From assembly GCA_019090615.1 (NCBI GenBank), contig JAHRVQ010000006.1, positions 1 through 64,000 on the forward strand: a stretch of DNA of 64,000 bases, given 5' to 3'. The translations under genes were made by a program, and so were the position numbers. This document shows positions 47,141 to 55,920 of this stretch, piece by piece. The stretch's first letter is position 1. Each line of letters opens with the position of its first letter. Under the pieces are notes generated by a model, which saw only the letters and a program-made list of their open reading frames with translations, had not been told where the DNA came from and did no database searches. The DNA comes from Pseudomonadales bacterium (GTDB lineage: Bacteria; Pseudomonadota; Gammaproteobacteria; Pseudomonadales; Azotimanducaceae).

Positions 47141-47503
47141 TCAAACCAGGCCGTAATCTTTCACATGGGATGAACAAAATTGAATTCGATTACCGGCTGG
47201 ATCCGAGAGAAAAAAGGACTTATGGCAATCATCATCAACCCATTTGCTGACTAGAAAACCCTGCTCAGAAAAAGCCGCGAAAGCACCTTCAATATCTTCA
47301 ACCATCAGATCAAAGCCAACTTCAGCTGCTTGGCTCACAGCACCTATACGCACTAACAAATGCGTACCGCCTCGCAACTCAAACTCCAGATGAGTCTCAT
47401 CTTTCGTCACCAGACGTAAACCCAGTTGAAGATAAAATTCTTCAGCCACAAGCAGAGAATCAACCTTGAGTTCTACATGTCCTATCCACACCAGTGGTCT
47501 CAT
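47141..47503 (-). CDS. VOC (glyoxalase/bleomycin resistance) family protein
   Basis: About 120 residues from the ATG at 47503, chosen for CAGGAAA upstream (the frame opens nine codons earlier). Single VOC module pair: WIGHVELKVDSLLVAEEFYLQLGLRLV, HLEFELRGGTHLLVR, and the end SFFLSDPAGNRIQFCSSH. His, Glu and Glu-like metal ligands are partly visible (His10, Glu near 41, Gln at the end). Metal-dependent lyase, isomerase or resistance role cannot be told apart. Confidence 0.85.
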   Translation of the reverse strand: MRPLVWIGHVELKVDSLLVAEEFYLQLGLRLVTKDETHLEFELRGGTHLLVRIGAVSQAAEVGFDLMVEDIEGAFAAFSEQGFLVSKWVDDDCHKSFFLSDPAGNRIQFCSSHVKDYGLV

Positions 47504-47686
47504 TAGCACTTTCCTGCAACCCTGTAACAACTGGCGTCAGTTTATTTCGTGGCTGGCCCCATCGCAAGTCCTGTTCACATTGGATATTTCGTCAGGTAAT
47601 AAAAACATTAGTTGCCAGGCAAACTTATCGATGCATTTCGATGCTATAAATACATTTGTCTATAAAAATCTGGCCGCATCGCAGTA

Positions 47687-49459
47687 TTAATGCGGCCCAT
47701 CAAGGTAGTGTTTTAATCGAGTTTCGAGACTAGAATACTCTTGCGCCAGACTGGGGCCTAAAGTCCGTACAAGATCAAAAGCGTCTTCTTCACAGGCATG
47801 CTGTATTTCACTCGCCGCCTGCGACAGGCCGATACCACTGATATTACCAGCAACACCCTTTATTAAATGCGCTATATCCCTGGTTTCAGCCAGGTTTTCT
47901 GTTTCAATGGCCAATTGCAAACGAGTTAATTGTTGTGGCATATCCGCCATGAAAAGCCCAACGATTTTTAACAACCGATCGTCCTTACCGCGTAAACGCC
48001 GCAACGCGCTGCGCTTATCCCAAACAGGGTCCACCTGACTATCCTGGGCTATTAAAGCCGGTTGCTCCGCCTCAGGTTTTAACCAACGGCAAAGAATTTT
48101 TTCCAGCTCATCAGGATTAACAGGTTTCGAAATATAATCGCTCATACCTGCATCCAGGCATTTCGCCTTATCACCTCTCATTGCGTTAGCCGTCATTGCA
48201 ACGATGGGTATATTTTTATTCGCCTCTCCTGAATGACCACTCCTAATTTTGCGGGTTGCCTCGTAGCCATCTAAAACCGGCATATGACAATCCATCAAAA
48301 TCAAACTATAGGGCCTTTGATTAGGCGGATTAACCAGGCTTGCCAGCGCCTCATGACCATCCATCACCACATCGGCTGTTAAGCCCATTTCTTCAATCAA
48401 ACCCAAAGCAACTTCCTGATTAATGACATTATCTTCGACCAGCAAAATATGGTAGAGGTTTTTTTCTACCAGGGCATCCGATAAAAAATGCCCCATATCG
48501 CGCATATTATGATGTGTCACAAGCGGTTCAGCCTGTTTTTTGGCCGCCCCCGCATCAATCAGAATCGATATCGCCTGATAAATATCAAGCACCGTTGCAG
48601 GTTTAGGGAAATAAGCATCAAAACCAACTTTTGCGATATTACGTGCATCACCTCGATTGCTCATGACAGACATCATTAGAAGTTTAACGTTTGAATATCG
48701 CTCATCCGAACGAATTATTTCGCCTAACTTTAAACTGTCCATTCCCTTCAACTGGGAACACAAAAACGCAATATCAACAGCTGATTCACCGGCGATACAG
48801 CGTTCTTCGAGAAAACCCAGCGCCATCAATCCATCTGCAACTGCAAACACCTTCGCCCCCCAGGTTTCCAATTCTCGCCTGAGGATTTGCGTATTTTCCA
48901 CATCATCATCAACAATCAGCACGGTTATCTGACTTAGATCTACATGCGGTATCTCTATTATCCCTTCACTAGCTGCATCCAACCTAACATTAAAACTAAA
49001 AATACTGCCGCGACCCAACTCACTTTCAATCGCTATACCACCCTGCATCAGGCCACAAATTTGACTCGCGATAACCAATCCAAAATGCGCACCGCCGAAC
49101 TGTTGATCATTTGATGTATCTTGACGTTTAAGCGTTTCAAATAGCTGCAACCGGTCCGCTTCAAGCATCCCTCGACCGGTATCGGCAACCGTGCAGCATA
49201 ATTTATAACCGGCCGCAAGGTCGCCAGTCAAAGTTGCAGCAACGACCACTTCGCCCGCGTCGGTAAACTTGATCGCGTTGCTCATCAGGTTAACCAGTAT
49301 CTGCCTTAGGGCACCAGGGTCACCACAGACATTAACAGACTTTACGCCTTGAAAATCGACCGCTAAATCCAGGCCCTTGTCGTCTACGGGCTGCTTAAAT
49401 GCGTCAGCGATTTCCCCCAAATGAGTCCGAAGGCAAAACTCCAACTTCTCCAATATCAT
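47687..49459 (-). CDS. Phosphorelay protein: ATPase domain, pseudo-receiver, receiver, HPt
   Basis: 590 residues. It begins directly in a histidine kinase ATPase domain (N-box Asn61 in NLMSNAIKFT, Asp93 in ADTGRGM) with no dimerisation/His domain before it. The ATP lid is altered: GGAHFGL in place of GGTGLGL. First receiver (178-300) has VDDD and FPKP but Cys234 where the phosphorylated Asp should be (IAFLCSQLKG). Second receiver (336-460) is intact with Asp390 in ILMDCHMP. HPt domain keeps His531 (IAHLIKG). So phosphate can pass between receiver 2 and HPt, but self-phosphorylation from this protein alone is not possible. Upstream frame contains stops, so the missing part is not simply next door. 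Confidence 0.87.
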   Translation of the reverse strand: MILEKLEFCLRTHLGEIADAFKQPVDDKGLDLAVDFQGVKSVNVCGDPGALRQILVNLMSNAIKFTDAGEVVVAATLTGDLAAGYKLCCTVADTGRGMLEADRLQLFETLKRQDTSNDQQFGGAHFGLVIASQICGLMQGGIAIESELGRGSIFSFNVRLDAASEGIIEIPHVDLSQITVLIVDDDVENTQILRRELETWGAKVFAVADGLMALGFLEERCIAGESAVDIAFLCSQLKGMDSLKLGEIIRSDERYSNVKLLMMSVMSNRGDARNIAKVGFDAYFPKPATVLDIYQAISILIDAGAAKKQAEPLVTHHNMRDMGHFLSDALVEKNLYHILLVEDNVINQEVALGLIEEMGLTADVVMDGHEALASLVNPPNQRPYSLILMDCHMPVLDGYEATRKIRSGHSGEANKNIPIVAMTANAMRGDKAKCLDAGMSDYISKPVNPDELEKILCRWLKPEAEQPALIAQDSQVDPVWDKRSALRRLRGKDDRLLKIVGLFMADMPQQLTRLQLAIETENLAETRDIAHLIKGVAGNISGIGLSQAASEIQHACEEDAFDLVRTLGPSLAQEYSSLETRLKHYLDGPH

Positions 49460-49803
49460 CTTTATGCGCCTATAATAACGTCATTCATATTTGTCCTGTT
49501 CATTTAGCATAGCTGCTGTTAGGCCAACCAGCCTACCCCCCTGGACAGTTAATTCTTCGATCTCAAAGCCTGCCAGAAGTAGCACAATCAACGGCCCAAT
49601 TAACTAGCTCGTTAAAAGGCCCCAGGACCCTTCATACCCGGCAACAAGCACCGCGAAAAAGACTTGCAACCACCACTGACAAACCCGAATTACCTTTCTA
49701 ATTATTCCATTATTGAACTATATCGCCTCGCGATTAATCGCTTAGTTATAAAAACCGTCTAGTCTTAACTAATATCGTTAAAAATAAGGATAATTATTCC
49801 AAT
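49460..49803. other. Divergent intergenic region upstream of the phosphorelay and YfiR genes
   Basis: 344 bp. On the minus strand, the frame of the phosphorelay gene continues upstream only with stops (TGA near 49483, TAG near 49610). A short ATG frame (MNDVIIGA then stop, start near 49485, AGGA upstream) ends two bases before the phosphorelay ATG and could act as a leader for coupled translation. Nothing else recognised. Confidence 0.35.
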
Positions 49804-50361
49804 ATGTACTGTTATAAAACTCGCCATTGGGCCACTTCTTTTGTCGCCTGTGTATTGCTCTGCAGCAGCGCCTTTACTCATGCAGAACTGGTCTCATCCA
49901 CTGAGCCAGGAAAGAAAACCATGTCAAAATTTATGATCAATTTGGCGAAATTCATTACCTGGCCGGATAGCACATTTTCAGACCCCTCAACCCCTATCAA
50001 ATATTGCATTCTCGGCACAGAAGCAATGGGCGGCGTATTGGATCAGGCCATGGAAGGCAAAAATGCCAAAGGTCGTACCTTTAATATTCAAAGGACAAAT
50101 GTCGCTGATCTAACCACAGCCAAAGCCTGCCATGTAGTATTTATAAGTGTTACTGACCCAGAGCAACTGGCCGGCGTGATTGACGCACTTGATGGCCTAC
50201 CAGTACTTACGGTTGGCGAACTGGAAAATTTTGCACAATACGGCGGTATGGTAGGTTTTTATGGTAAGGGCAGAAAAATTGCCCTGGCAATCAATAAGAA
50301 AAGGCTAGAAAGCGCAGGTCTTGCCGCTTCGTCAAAACTATATCGTGCCAGCACTATGTAG
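49804..50361 (+). CDS. YfiR-like periplasmic protein (DUF4154)
   Basis: 185 residues, signal peptide (FVACVLLCSSAFTHA). The DUF4154 core is clear: FMINLAKFITWPDSTF, KYCILGTEAMGG, KACHVVFIS, then LPVLTVGELENFAQYGGMVGF and KIALAINKKRLESAGLAASSKLYR. Cys68 and Cys109 sit about where YfiR of Pseudomonas has a redox-active pair (71/110). In Pseudomonas YfiR binds the periplasmic domain of the diguanylate cyclase YfiN and represses it. The next gene encodes a receptor with the same kind of periplasmic domain but a chemotaxis output, so that is its likely partner. Confidence 0.9.
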   Translation: MYCYKTRHWATSFVACVLLCSSAFTHAELVSSTEPGKKTMSKFMINLAKFITWPDSTFSDPSTPIKYCILGTEAMGGVLDQAMEGKNAKGRTFNIQRTNVADLTTAKACHVVFISVTDPEQLAGVIDALDGLPVLTVGELENFAQYGGMVGFYGKGRKIALAINKKRLESAGLAASSKLYRASTM

Positions 50362-50380
50362 CAACAGCACTATGTAGCAA
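50349..50380 (+). repeat. Perfect 16-bp tandem duplication over the yfiR-like stop codon
   Basis: CAGCACTATGTAGCAA occurs twice in a row. The first copy carries the TAG stop (50359-50361); the second is just past the gene. Confidence 0.9.
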
Positions 50381-50500
50381 CAGTTAATGGAATATTGAAA
50401 CCCTTACAACATTTTAATGCGGTTTTTTCAAAATCGGTAACTGTAACTAGCAACAGACAACAACATATTCGGCCCCAATCAAATAGAGGCAAATTTTCTA

Positions 50501-52078
50501 ATGAGTAGTAATCGTAGTATTCCATTGAAATGGAAAGTCGTATTAGGCGTCACAATCACCAGTACCGTATCTGTAATTTTAGCCATACTAGTGTTTGCTA
50601 CATTAGAGACCAAACGTCTTGAAAAATCTTTAATCGCGGAATCTGAAACCATTGCAAAAATTGTAGGCGGCAATTCAGTGGGCGCGCTGGCGTTTATGGA
50701 CTCTGAATCCGGGCTGGAGACCCTGACGGCACTCAAGGCGAACCCACATATCCACGATGTCGCCCTATATGACGATGCTGGCGCACCCTTTGTGTGGTAT
50801 TACTGGTCTGGCGATAACAGTGATCAGGTAAAAATGGGCACCATCGATGACTTCCCGGATCGATTACCCAAAAAAGCACCACAACCTAATATCATTCGAA
50901 TGGAACATAACTTCAGCATTTCTCAGGATATTATCGCTGAAGGGTCCGTAATTGGTACAATTTATGTCCTTACCGATTTCAAAATACTCGAAGATACCAT
51001 TGCTAACTATTTCTCCATTACTTTAATAATATGTGCTGGGGTGGCACTGTTCTCCTTGCTGCTTGCGATTCTGATCCAAAGGAATATTGTCGCCCCTATT
51101 AATGAAGTAGTGTTTGCCCTAAGAGATATCGCCGAGGGCGAAGGCGACCTTACCCGTCGACTGCAGGTAAGTACCGATGATGAACTTGGCAAACTGGTTA
51201 TCTGGTTTAATACCTTCGTAGAAAAAATACAACACGTCATTCTCCAGGTCAGAACCACAGCCAACGAACTATCCACCGCTGCGACTGACTTAAATGCCTT
51301 GTCAAACACCACCAGCAAATCCATTATTGGCCAGCAAAAAGAAATCGAACTGGTTCTAACTTCCATGCAGGAAATGTCCACAACCGTTCAGGAAGTAACC
51401 GATAGCGTGGAAAATTCAGCGAAGGACTCTGAACAGGCGGACGCTGAGTCTAAACTCGGCCGGGAAGTTGTCGGAGAAACTATGGATGCCATTGAGGCCC
51501 TCGCCTCAGATATAGAGACAGCTGCACACGTAATTACCAAATTACAGCAGGATAGCGATAGCATTGGTACCGTACTCGATGTTATCCGCGGGATAGCCGA
51601 ACAAACAAACCTGCTGGCCCTCAATGCGGCCATTGAAGCAGCTAGAGCCGGGGAGCAGGGGCGCGGCTTTGCAGTGGTTGCCGATGAAGTGCGGACACTC
51701 GCGAGCAGAACGCAGGAGTCCACTCAGGAAATACACGACATGATCGAAAGCCTGCAATCTGGCTCACGAGAGGCTGTCACAGTGATGGATAAAGGTCGCA
51801 ACCAGGCACATGCCAGTGTTGAGACAGCCGAGAAAGCGCGCTCTAGTCTGGTGGCTATTACCAACGCCGTCAGTACCATAAAAGATGTGTCAAAACAGAT
51901 AGCTGGTGCATCATCAGAACAATTAACCATGACCGGCGAAATCAACGTAAACGTCGTTAATATCTCTTCAGGAATTGGCAAAACCTCAGAAGGGTCGAAG
52001 GAGATGAATAGCCGAGCCGAAGAATTGGATCAATTATCCAATGATATGTTAAGGTTGGTTGGGCAATTCAGAGTTTAA
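50501..52078 (+). CDS. Methyl-accepting chemotaxis protein with CHASE8-type sensor domain
   Basis: 525 residues. TM1 (12-34), periplasmic region of about 130 residues, TM2 (about 168-190), HAMP, then a full MCP signalling domain with the hairpin [37 protein letters not shown]. The periplasmic part ([48 protein letters not shown]) matches the CHASE8 domain of YfiN/TpbB and similar receptors. No CheR-type pentapeptide at the C-terminus. It starts 139 bp after the YfiR-like gene on the same strand. Likely a receptor controlled by the YfiR-like protein, acting on chemotaxis or a Che-like pathway. Confidence 0.92.
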   Translation: MSSNRSIPLKWKVVLGVTITSTVSVILAILVFATLETKRLEKSLIAESETIAKIVGGNSVGALAFMDSESGLETLTALKANPHIHDVALYDDAGAPFVWYYWSGDNSDQVKMGTIDDFPDRLPKKAPQPNIIRMEHNFSISQDIIAEGSVIGTIYVLTDFKILEDTIANYFSITLIICAGVALFSLLLAILIQRNIVAPINEVVFALRDIAEGEGDLTRRLQVSTDDELGKLVIWFNTFVEKIQHVILQVRTTANELSTAATDLNALSNTTSKSIIGQQKEIELVLTSMQEMSTTVQEVTDSVENSAKDSEQADAESKLGREVVGETMDAIEALASDIETAAHVITKLQQDSDSIGTVLDVIRGIAEQTNLLALNAAIEAARAGEQGRGFAVVADEVRTLASRTQESTQEIHDMIESLQSGSREAVTVMDKGRNQAHASVETAEKARSSLVAITNAVSTIKDVSKQIAGASSEQLTMTGEINVNVVNISSGIGKTSEGSKEMNSRAEELDQLSNDMLRLVGQFRV

Positions 52079-52100
52079 GGCGGCTGCGACAACCTATAGA

Positions 52101-52142
52101 ACTTTTTGTAGGCACAGTTATACTTTTGTACGCACTGTTATA
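52101..52142. repeat. Imperfect 21-bp tandem repeat after the chemoreceptor gene
   Basis: ACTTTTTGTAGGCACAGTTAT (52101-52121) followed by ACTTTTGTACGCACTGTTATA (52122-52142), starting 23 bp after the chemoreceptor stop. The remainder of the gap up to 52337 shows no gene. Confidence 0.65.
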
Positions 52143-52337
52143 AATGGTCGTTCCGTATAGCCTTACCACATTAGCATATAAGGTCATACAAGAAACATTC
52201 GACATCATTGCAGGGTCACTTTAAGATCATTCAACCAGGAAGGTATAACACCAGCAACCAGGAACGCAGTAATACAATCCAGCCACGCTTCAACACAGCA
52301 TGGCGCTCTTAATAATAAATTAAAATGAGGATTCCTG

Positions 52338-52709
52338 ATGAAAAAACTACCATTACTGGCAACCACCGTATTAGCAACACTCACGCTATCAACTAGTCTG
52401 TATGTTCAATCCGCCAGGGTCATGGAACCAGTGTTAACCATTTCCGCTGCCAATGCCCGCGCCTTGTTGCTGGACGACCACAGCCCTGCCATTAAAGACT
52501 CTCCTGCTGAAAACCATGCTTTGACTGGCAACACAGCGGAAAACGTTATACTAATTGATCATATAGTCGCCGCAGAACTGCTCGGGGATAAGCCCAAACA
52601 ACCTTTTTACGACGCCAGCGAGCTGAATAATTTACCCCATACAGCAGCCGGCAACGACAGTATTATTTATATTAATGCCGAAGCAGCCAGAGATTTGTTG
52701 AACGACTAA
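52338..52709 (+). CDS. Small exported protein with three internal repeats, unknown function
   Basis: 123 residues, signal peptide (MKKLPLLATTVLATLTLSTS). GAGGA lies eight bases before the ATG. After the signal, three similar segments of about 15 residues appear: VLTISAANARALLLDD, VILIDHIVAAELLGD and IIYINAEAARDLLND, with the pattern I-x-A/H-x-x-A-R/A-x-L-L-x-D. Acidic spacers separate them. I do not recognise a family. It could be a small periplasmic binding or scaffold protein; nothing in the neighbours decides. Confidence 0.75.
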   Translation: MKKLPLLATTVLATLTLSTSLYVQSARVMEPVLTISAANARALLLDDHSPAIKDSPAENHALTGNTAENVILIDHIVAAELLGDKPKQPFYDASELNNLPHTAAGNDSIIYINAEAARDLLND

Positions 52710-52796
52710 CATAGACTCGGCAACCAGATCGCCTGCTCATAAATGGCCAGCAACAAATAAGAACCGTCTGCTAGGCACTTATTTATTTGCCTTTAA

Positions 52797-53105
52797 ATGC
52801 AAATTAGTTTTTATTCCTGGAACCTTATTTTGAAACTATTTTTCAGACGTCTGTTCCAGCCAATCTTAAGGCGATTTGAAGCAGGTGACGAAAACTATAT
52901 CTACAAGTCCTCACATCGCTCAATACTCATCATCATGAGCCTTTTATTTAGCCTGCTGGCAAGCCTTGTGTTCTTTTTTAACCACGCTGGCGTCGCTGGG
53001 TACTACTTTCCAGTGCTAGTGTTTGGTGGTGCCGGTATGCTCGGTTTAATTATCGGCTGCCTCGGCTCCAATCGAGCCGTGGCGAAAATATGGGGCTCCC
53101 GATGA
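52797..53105 (+). CDS. Small two-helix membrane protein, unknown function
   Basis: 102 residues. A basic amphipathic N-terminus (KLFFRRLFQPILRRF) and two membrane helices (about 43-62 and 68-90; SILIIMSLLFSLLASLVFFF and YYFPVLVFGGAGMLGLIIGCLG). No clear ribosome binding site before the ATG; a TTG at about 52830 is an alternative. It lies 15 bp before the NADAR gene, so they may be co-transcribed. Confidence 0.65.
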   Translation: MQISFYSWNLILKLFFRRLFQPILRRFEAGDENYIYKSSHRSILIIMSLLFSLLASLVFFFNHAGVAGYYFPVLVFGGAGMLGLIIGCLGSNRAVAKIWGSR

Positions 53106-53120
53106 CTTTGCAGGCCCACC

Positions 53121-53597
53121 ATGATTAAACAACTGTTCCCAGATCCACCTGCCAATGCACATTATTTATCGCGCGTTGATGATGAAGAGATATTAGGCAG
53201 CTATTACCCGCACTCTTTTGAACTGGAGAATCAACAATGGCCTACCATTGAGCACTACTACCAGGCCATGAAATTTGACAATATCAGTTATCAGGAAAAA
53301 ATAAGGCAGGCCCAAACCCCTGCCAGAGCGCGGCGACTGGGTAGAACGCGATTTAAAAAAATTCGCAAAAACTGGCGTGAAGTGCGTGCTGCCTTTATGA
53401 CCAGGGCAATATATACCGCCTGCCACACCTATCCCTATCTGGCCCAAAGCTTACTTCAAACAAACCCACAAACGTTGGTTGAGAATGCCCAGTACGACTA
53501 TTATTGGGGCTGCGGAAGAGACCGACTAGGCACCAACATGTATGGTCAGGTCTTAATGCGAGTCAGAGACAAATTATGTGCCGAACAATCTGGCTAG
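53121..53597 (+). CDS. NADAR-family protein (YbiA-like)
   Basis: 158 residues. NADAR hallmarks: WPTIEHYYQAMKF, ARARRLGR, and YYWGCGRDRLGTNMYGQVLMRVR. YbiA-type NADAR proteins are N-glycosidases acting on riboflavin-pathway intermediates; some remove ADP-ribose from guanine bases. Specific substrate here unknown. Confidence 0.92.
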   Translation: MIKQLFPDPPANAHYLSRVDDEEILGSYYPHSFELENQQWPTIEHYYQAMKFDNISYQEKIRQAQTPARARRLGRTRFKKIRKNWREVRAAFMTRAIYTACHTYPYLAQSLLQTNPQTLVENAQYDYYWGCGRDRLGTNMYGQVLMRVRDKLCAEQSG

Positions 53598-53694
53598 AAA
53601 CCGATTTTAGCCACCAGGACAATGCTGTGATCCGAAGACTAATTAAATACCACACACATTAACTAAGCGCATAAATAAGAGCACGAATAAGCGA

Positions 53695-54141
53695 ATGGAT
53701 AACAACACAAGTAACACAGGCCGAGTCCCACCACGCTGGCTATTGAAGATTTTCACCCGGATTAACGTTTGGGTATACAAAGTTTCAAAGGGGCGACTGA
53801 TGAACTCCCTGGCTGGAATGCCGATTGTACTCGTGCAAATGACCGGCGCCAGGTCCGGACAAATAAAGACCATACCGCTTATGTACGTTCCCTACGAAAA
53901 AACCATTGTACTGGTCGCCTCTCAGGGCGGCTCAGACAAGCACCCACTCTGGCACTATAACCTTATCAAAAATCCCTCAGTATCGATAACCCACAATGGT
54001 AAAACCCTACAACTTCATGCCAGACAGGCAAGCGATGCCGAAAAAGCCATTATTTGGCCAACCTGCGTAGAATACTTTCCGCCCTACCAGGCTTATCAGA
54101 ATCGAACGAAACGAAATATCCCTTTATTTGTCTGCGAATAG
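53695..54141 (+). CDS. Nitroreductase/deazaflavin-type (DUF385) family protein
   Basis: 148 residues. Split beta-barrel of the Ddn-like family: MPIVLVQMTGARSGQIKTIPLMYV, ASQGGSDKHPLWHYNLIKNPSVSI. Members bind F420 or other flavins, or menaquinone; no F420 genes are seen in this window. The start ATG sits within a degenerate 12-bp repeat (AAGCGCATAAAT, AAGAGCACGAAT, AAGCGAATGGAT; 53665-53700) and lacks a clear ribosome binding site. Confidence 0.85.
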   Translation: MDNNTSNTGRVPPRWLLKIFTRINVWVYKVSKGRLMNSLAGMPIVLVQMTGARSGQIKTIPLMYVPYEKTIVLVASQGGSDKHPLWHYNLIKNPSVSITHNGKTLQLHARQASDAEKAIIWPTCVEYFPPYQAYQNRTKRNIPLFVCE

Positions 54142-54222
54142 CCAGACCTGATAAATTGCCAAACACCGGACCAATTGATTGCTTTCGCAACCTCTCCTTA
54201 ATTAGAGATTCCCTGTCGCAGG

Positions 54223-55338
54223 CTAAAGCCAGACTTCCAGATTATCCTTCCAACCAATTTCTCGGTCGAGCCTACAGGTCAGTAATTCTCTCATATTTGC
54301 CTGCTCCAGCATCCGATCGATATCCTGCTGCGTTGATCTGGGCACAGCATCGTATTCTGCCTGCATGCGTTTTAGCAGGAAGAATCGATACGGCTGCGCT
54401 AAGGCCTTAAAAGTTTGCCCCTCAACCTCGAAAGCACATGACCCAACTCCGCGCACTATCGGCGTACCCGGTGGAGGTTTTTTTTCTTCGAGCCATTGAT
54501 TGATATATTCGACCGCAGCAGCAGTTTCAGGAACAAAGTCTCTCGCAATATGTGCCATTAATTCAATTAACATAGACGGGATTTCATCAGCATCAATATA
54601 AGCATCAGTATCTCTCGATTCAAATTCTCCTATATCAGCTTCTGGCCGATTCATTCGTTCTACCCACCTAAATAGTCTACAGGCCTTTGCCTGCATCAAC
54701 TGCAAAGGCTTTGGGTCTCGGCCCAAATGAGCATAAAGCGGGCCCATCAAACCAAAATCACCGATACACGGTTTATTGCCCAACAAATAGGGGTAGTCTT
54801 TAAAATGCGCGTCGAATTTCACCAATAACGTCTCATAAAGCTGCTCAATAATTTCAAAATTTTCAGCAATTGCGCCAAACATCTGCCCCGCATTTTGCAT
54901 CCTTTGCATTGTCTTACCAGCAAGCAGTGTTCGATCCAGTTCGGCCGGCACCAGCGCCTCAAAATGAACTCTGATAAAATCGGCATTGAGGTCCGCAAAG
55001 TCCCATCGATAATGCATCGCCGGTCGCAATAAACCTTCTGAGCCAATAACCTCAAATAGCCGACTAACTATTTTCTGCCTCGGCCCTTGCGGCAAGATAT
55101 CAACCTTATGCGATGAATCCAGGTAATCAACAATCCGCGTACCATCACGAATGATTTCACCATTTGAGGTTTCGATAACAGGTATTGTAGCCGTGCCGGC
55201 CTGAGGCCTAACAACCGATTTATAGCGTGGGTCGGCGCTGGTAACTTCACGATATGCAATACCCGCTTTAATCAGATAACTTCTTACTTTCGCTGAATAA
55301 AGAGACAGAGGGGCAGCATATAAAATAATATCCGGCAT
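54223..55338 (-). CDS. Glutathione S-transferase family protein with C-terminal extension
   Basis: 371 residues, longer than a normal GST (about 210). Thioredoxin-like N-terminal domain (LYAAPLSLYSAKVRSYLIKAGIAYREV, TIPVIET, SNGEIIRDGTRIVDYLD) with Ser in the active loop position, then an alpha domain (FGLMGPLYAHLGRDP near 195-209). The last 130 residues (EYINQWLEEKKPPPGTPIVRGVGSCAFEVEG ...) are an extension seen in uncharacterised marine relatives. Detoxification or isomerisation role unknown. Confidence 0.85.
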   Translation of the reverse strand: MPDIILYAAPLSLYSAKVRSYLIKAGIAYREVTSADPRYKSVVRPQAGTATIPVIETSNGEIIRDGTRIVDYLDSSHKVDILPQGPRQKIVSRLFEVIGSEGLLRPAMHYRWDFADLNADFIRVHFEALVPAELDRTLLAGKTMQRMQNAGQMFGAIAENFEIIEQLYETLLVKFDAHFKDYPYLLGNKPCIGDFGLMGPLYAHLGRDPKPLQLMQAKACRLFRWVERMNRPEADIGEFESRDTDAYIDADEIPSMLIELMAHIARDFVPETAAAVEYINQWLEEKKPPPGTPIVRGVGSCAFEVEGQTFKALAQPYRFFLLKRMQAEYDAVPRSTQQDIDRMLEQANMRELLTCRLDREIGWKDNLEVWL

Positions 55339-55599
55339 TAATTAAGGCTTCCTAATACAAGTTAGATCAATTCGTATAATCAAAAAAACCTGGCCTGCCC
55401 GTAAATCGGAAATGAGAACAGCGTCAGGAACAGAAATATCACTGCGAATTATATTCTAAAATAGTATTTGATACGAACACCCCAGGACACCAGTACTAAT
55501 ATTGTTAGTCCAAAAAAATCGCTGCACATTTTTTATTCAGGCAGGCTCATTTATATAGCATCAATCACACCGCAACATCAGCCCAGCAGCAGTCCAACA

Positions 55600-55914
55600 T
55601 CATTCAGACGGCCCAGCAAATGCTGCTGCCTCAAGACGCGTAAAAAAAACCCCTTCACGTAGAAACCCTGCGGTGATACTGCGCTTAACCTTGTTAATGA
55701 GCCCATATTCATCATGGCTCACTGCCCAGTCTTCAGGCAGCCCACAAATAAGGTGCATAGGTGCAGCATCACCATTTCTAAAACGCGCTAATTCTACCCT
55801 GCCAGTTATTTCATCACGAAAGGCGGGATAAAATTGCTGTTTTCCATTTACGGTAGAAACACCGTTAGTACGAGCATATTTTACATTCTGCCTAAACAAA
55901 GCTTTTCTATCCAT
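55600..55914 (-). CDS. Conserved hypothetical protein of about 104 residues
   Basis: No family recognised. The protein is soluble, with basic N-terminus (DRKALFRQNVKYAR) and a C-terminal SITAGFLREGVFFTRLEAAAFA. GGAGGA lies directly before an ATG at 55920 and seven bases before the ATG at 55914, so the second is the better start. Flanked by long non-coding stretches (55339-55599 and 55921-56403). Confidence 0.6.
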   Translation of the reverse strand: MDRKALFRQNVKYARTNGVSTVNGKQQFYPAFRDEITGRVELARFRNGDAAPMHLICGLPEDWAVSHDEYGLINKVKRSITAGFLREGVFFTRLEAAAFAGPSE

Positions 55915-55920
55915 GAACAT

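Noticed and set aside
49484-49740. Hydrophobic in-frame stretch upstream of the phosphorelay gene as a decayed N-terminus
   Set aside because: The frame has a TAG and a TGA, the number of stops is no lower than chance, and no HisKA motif can be read there.
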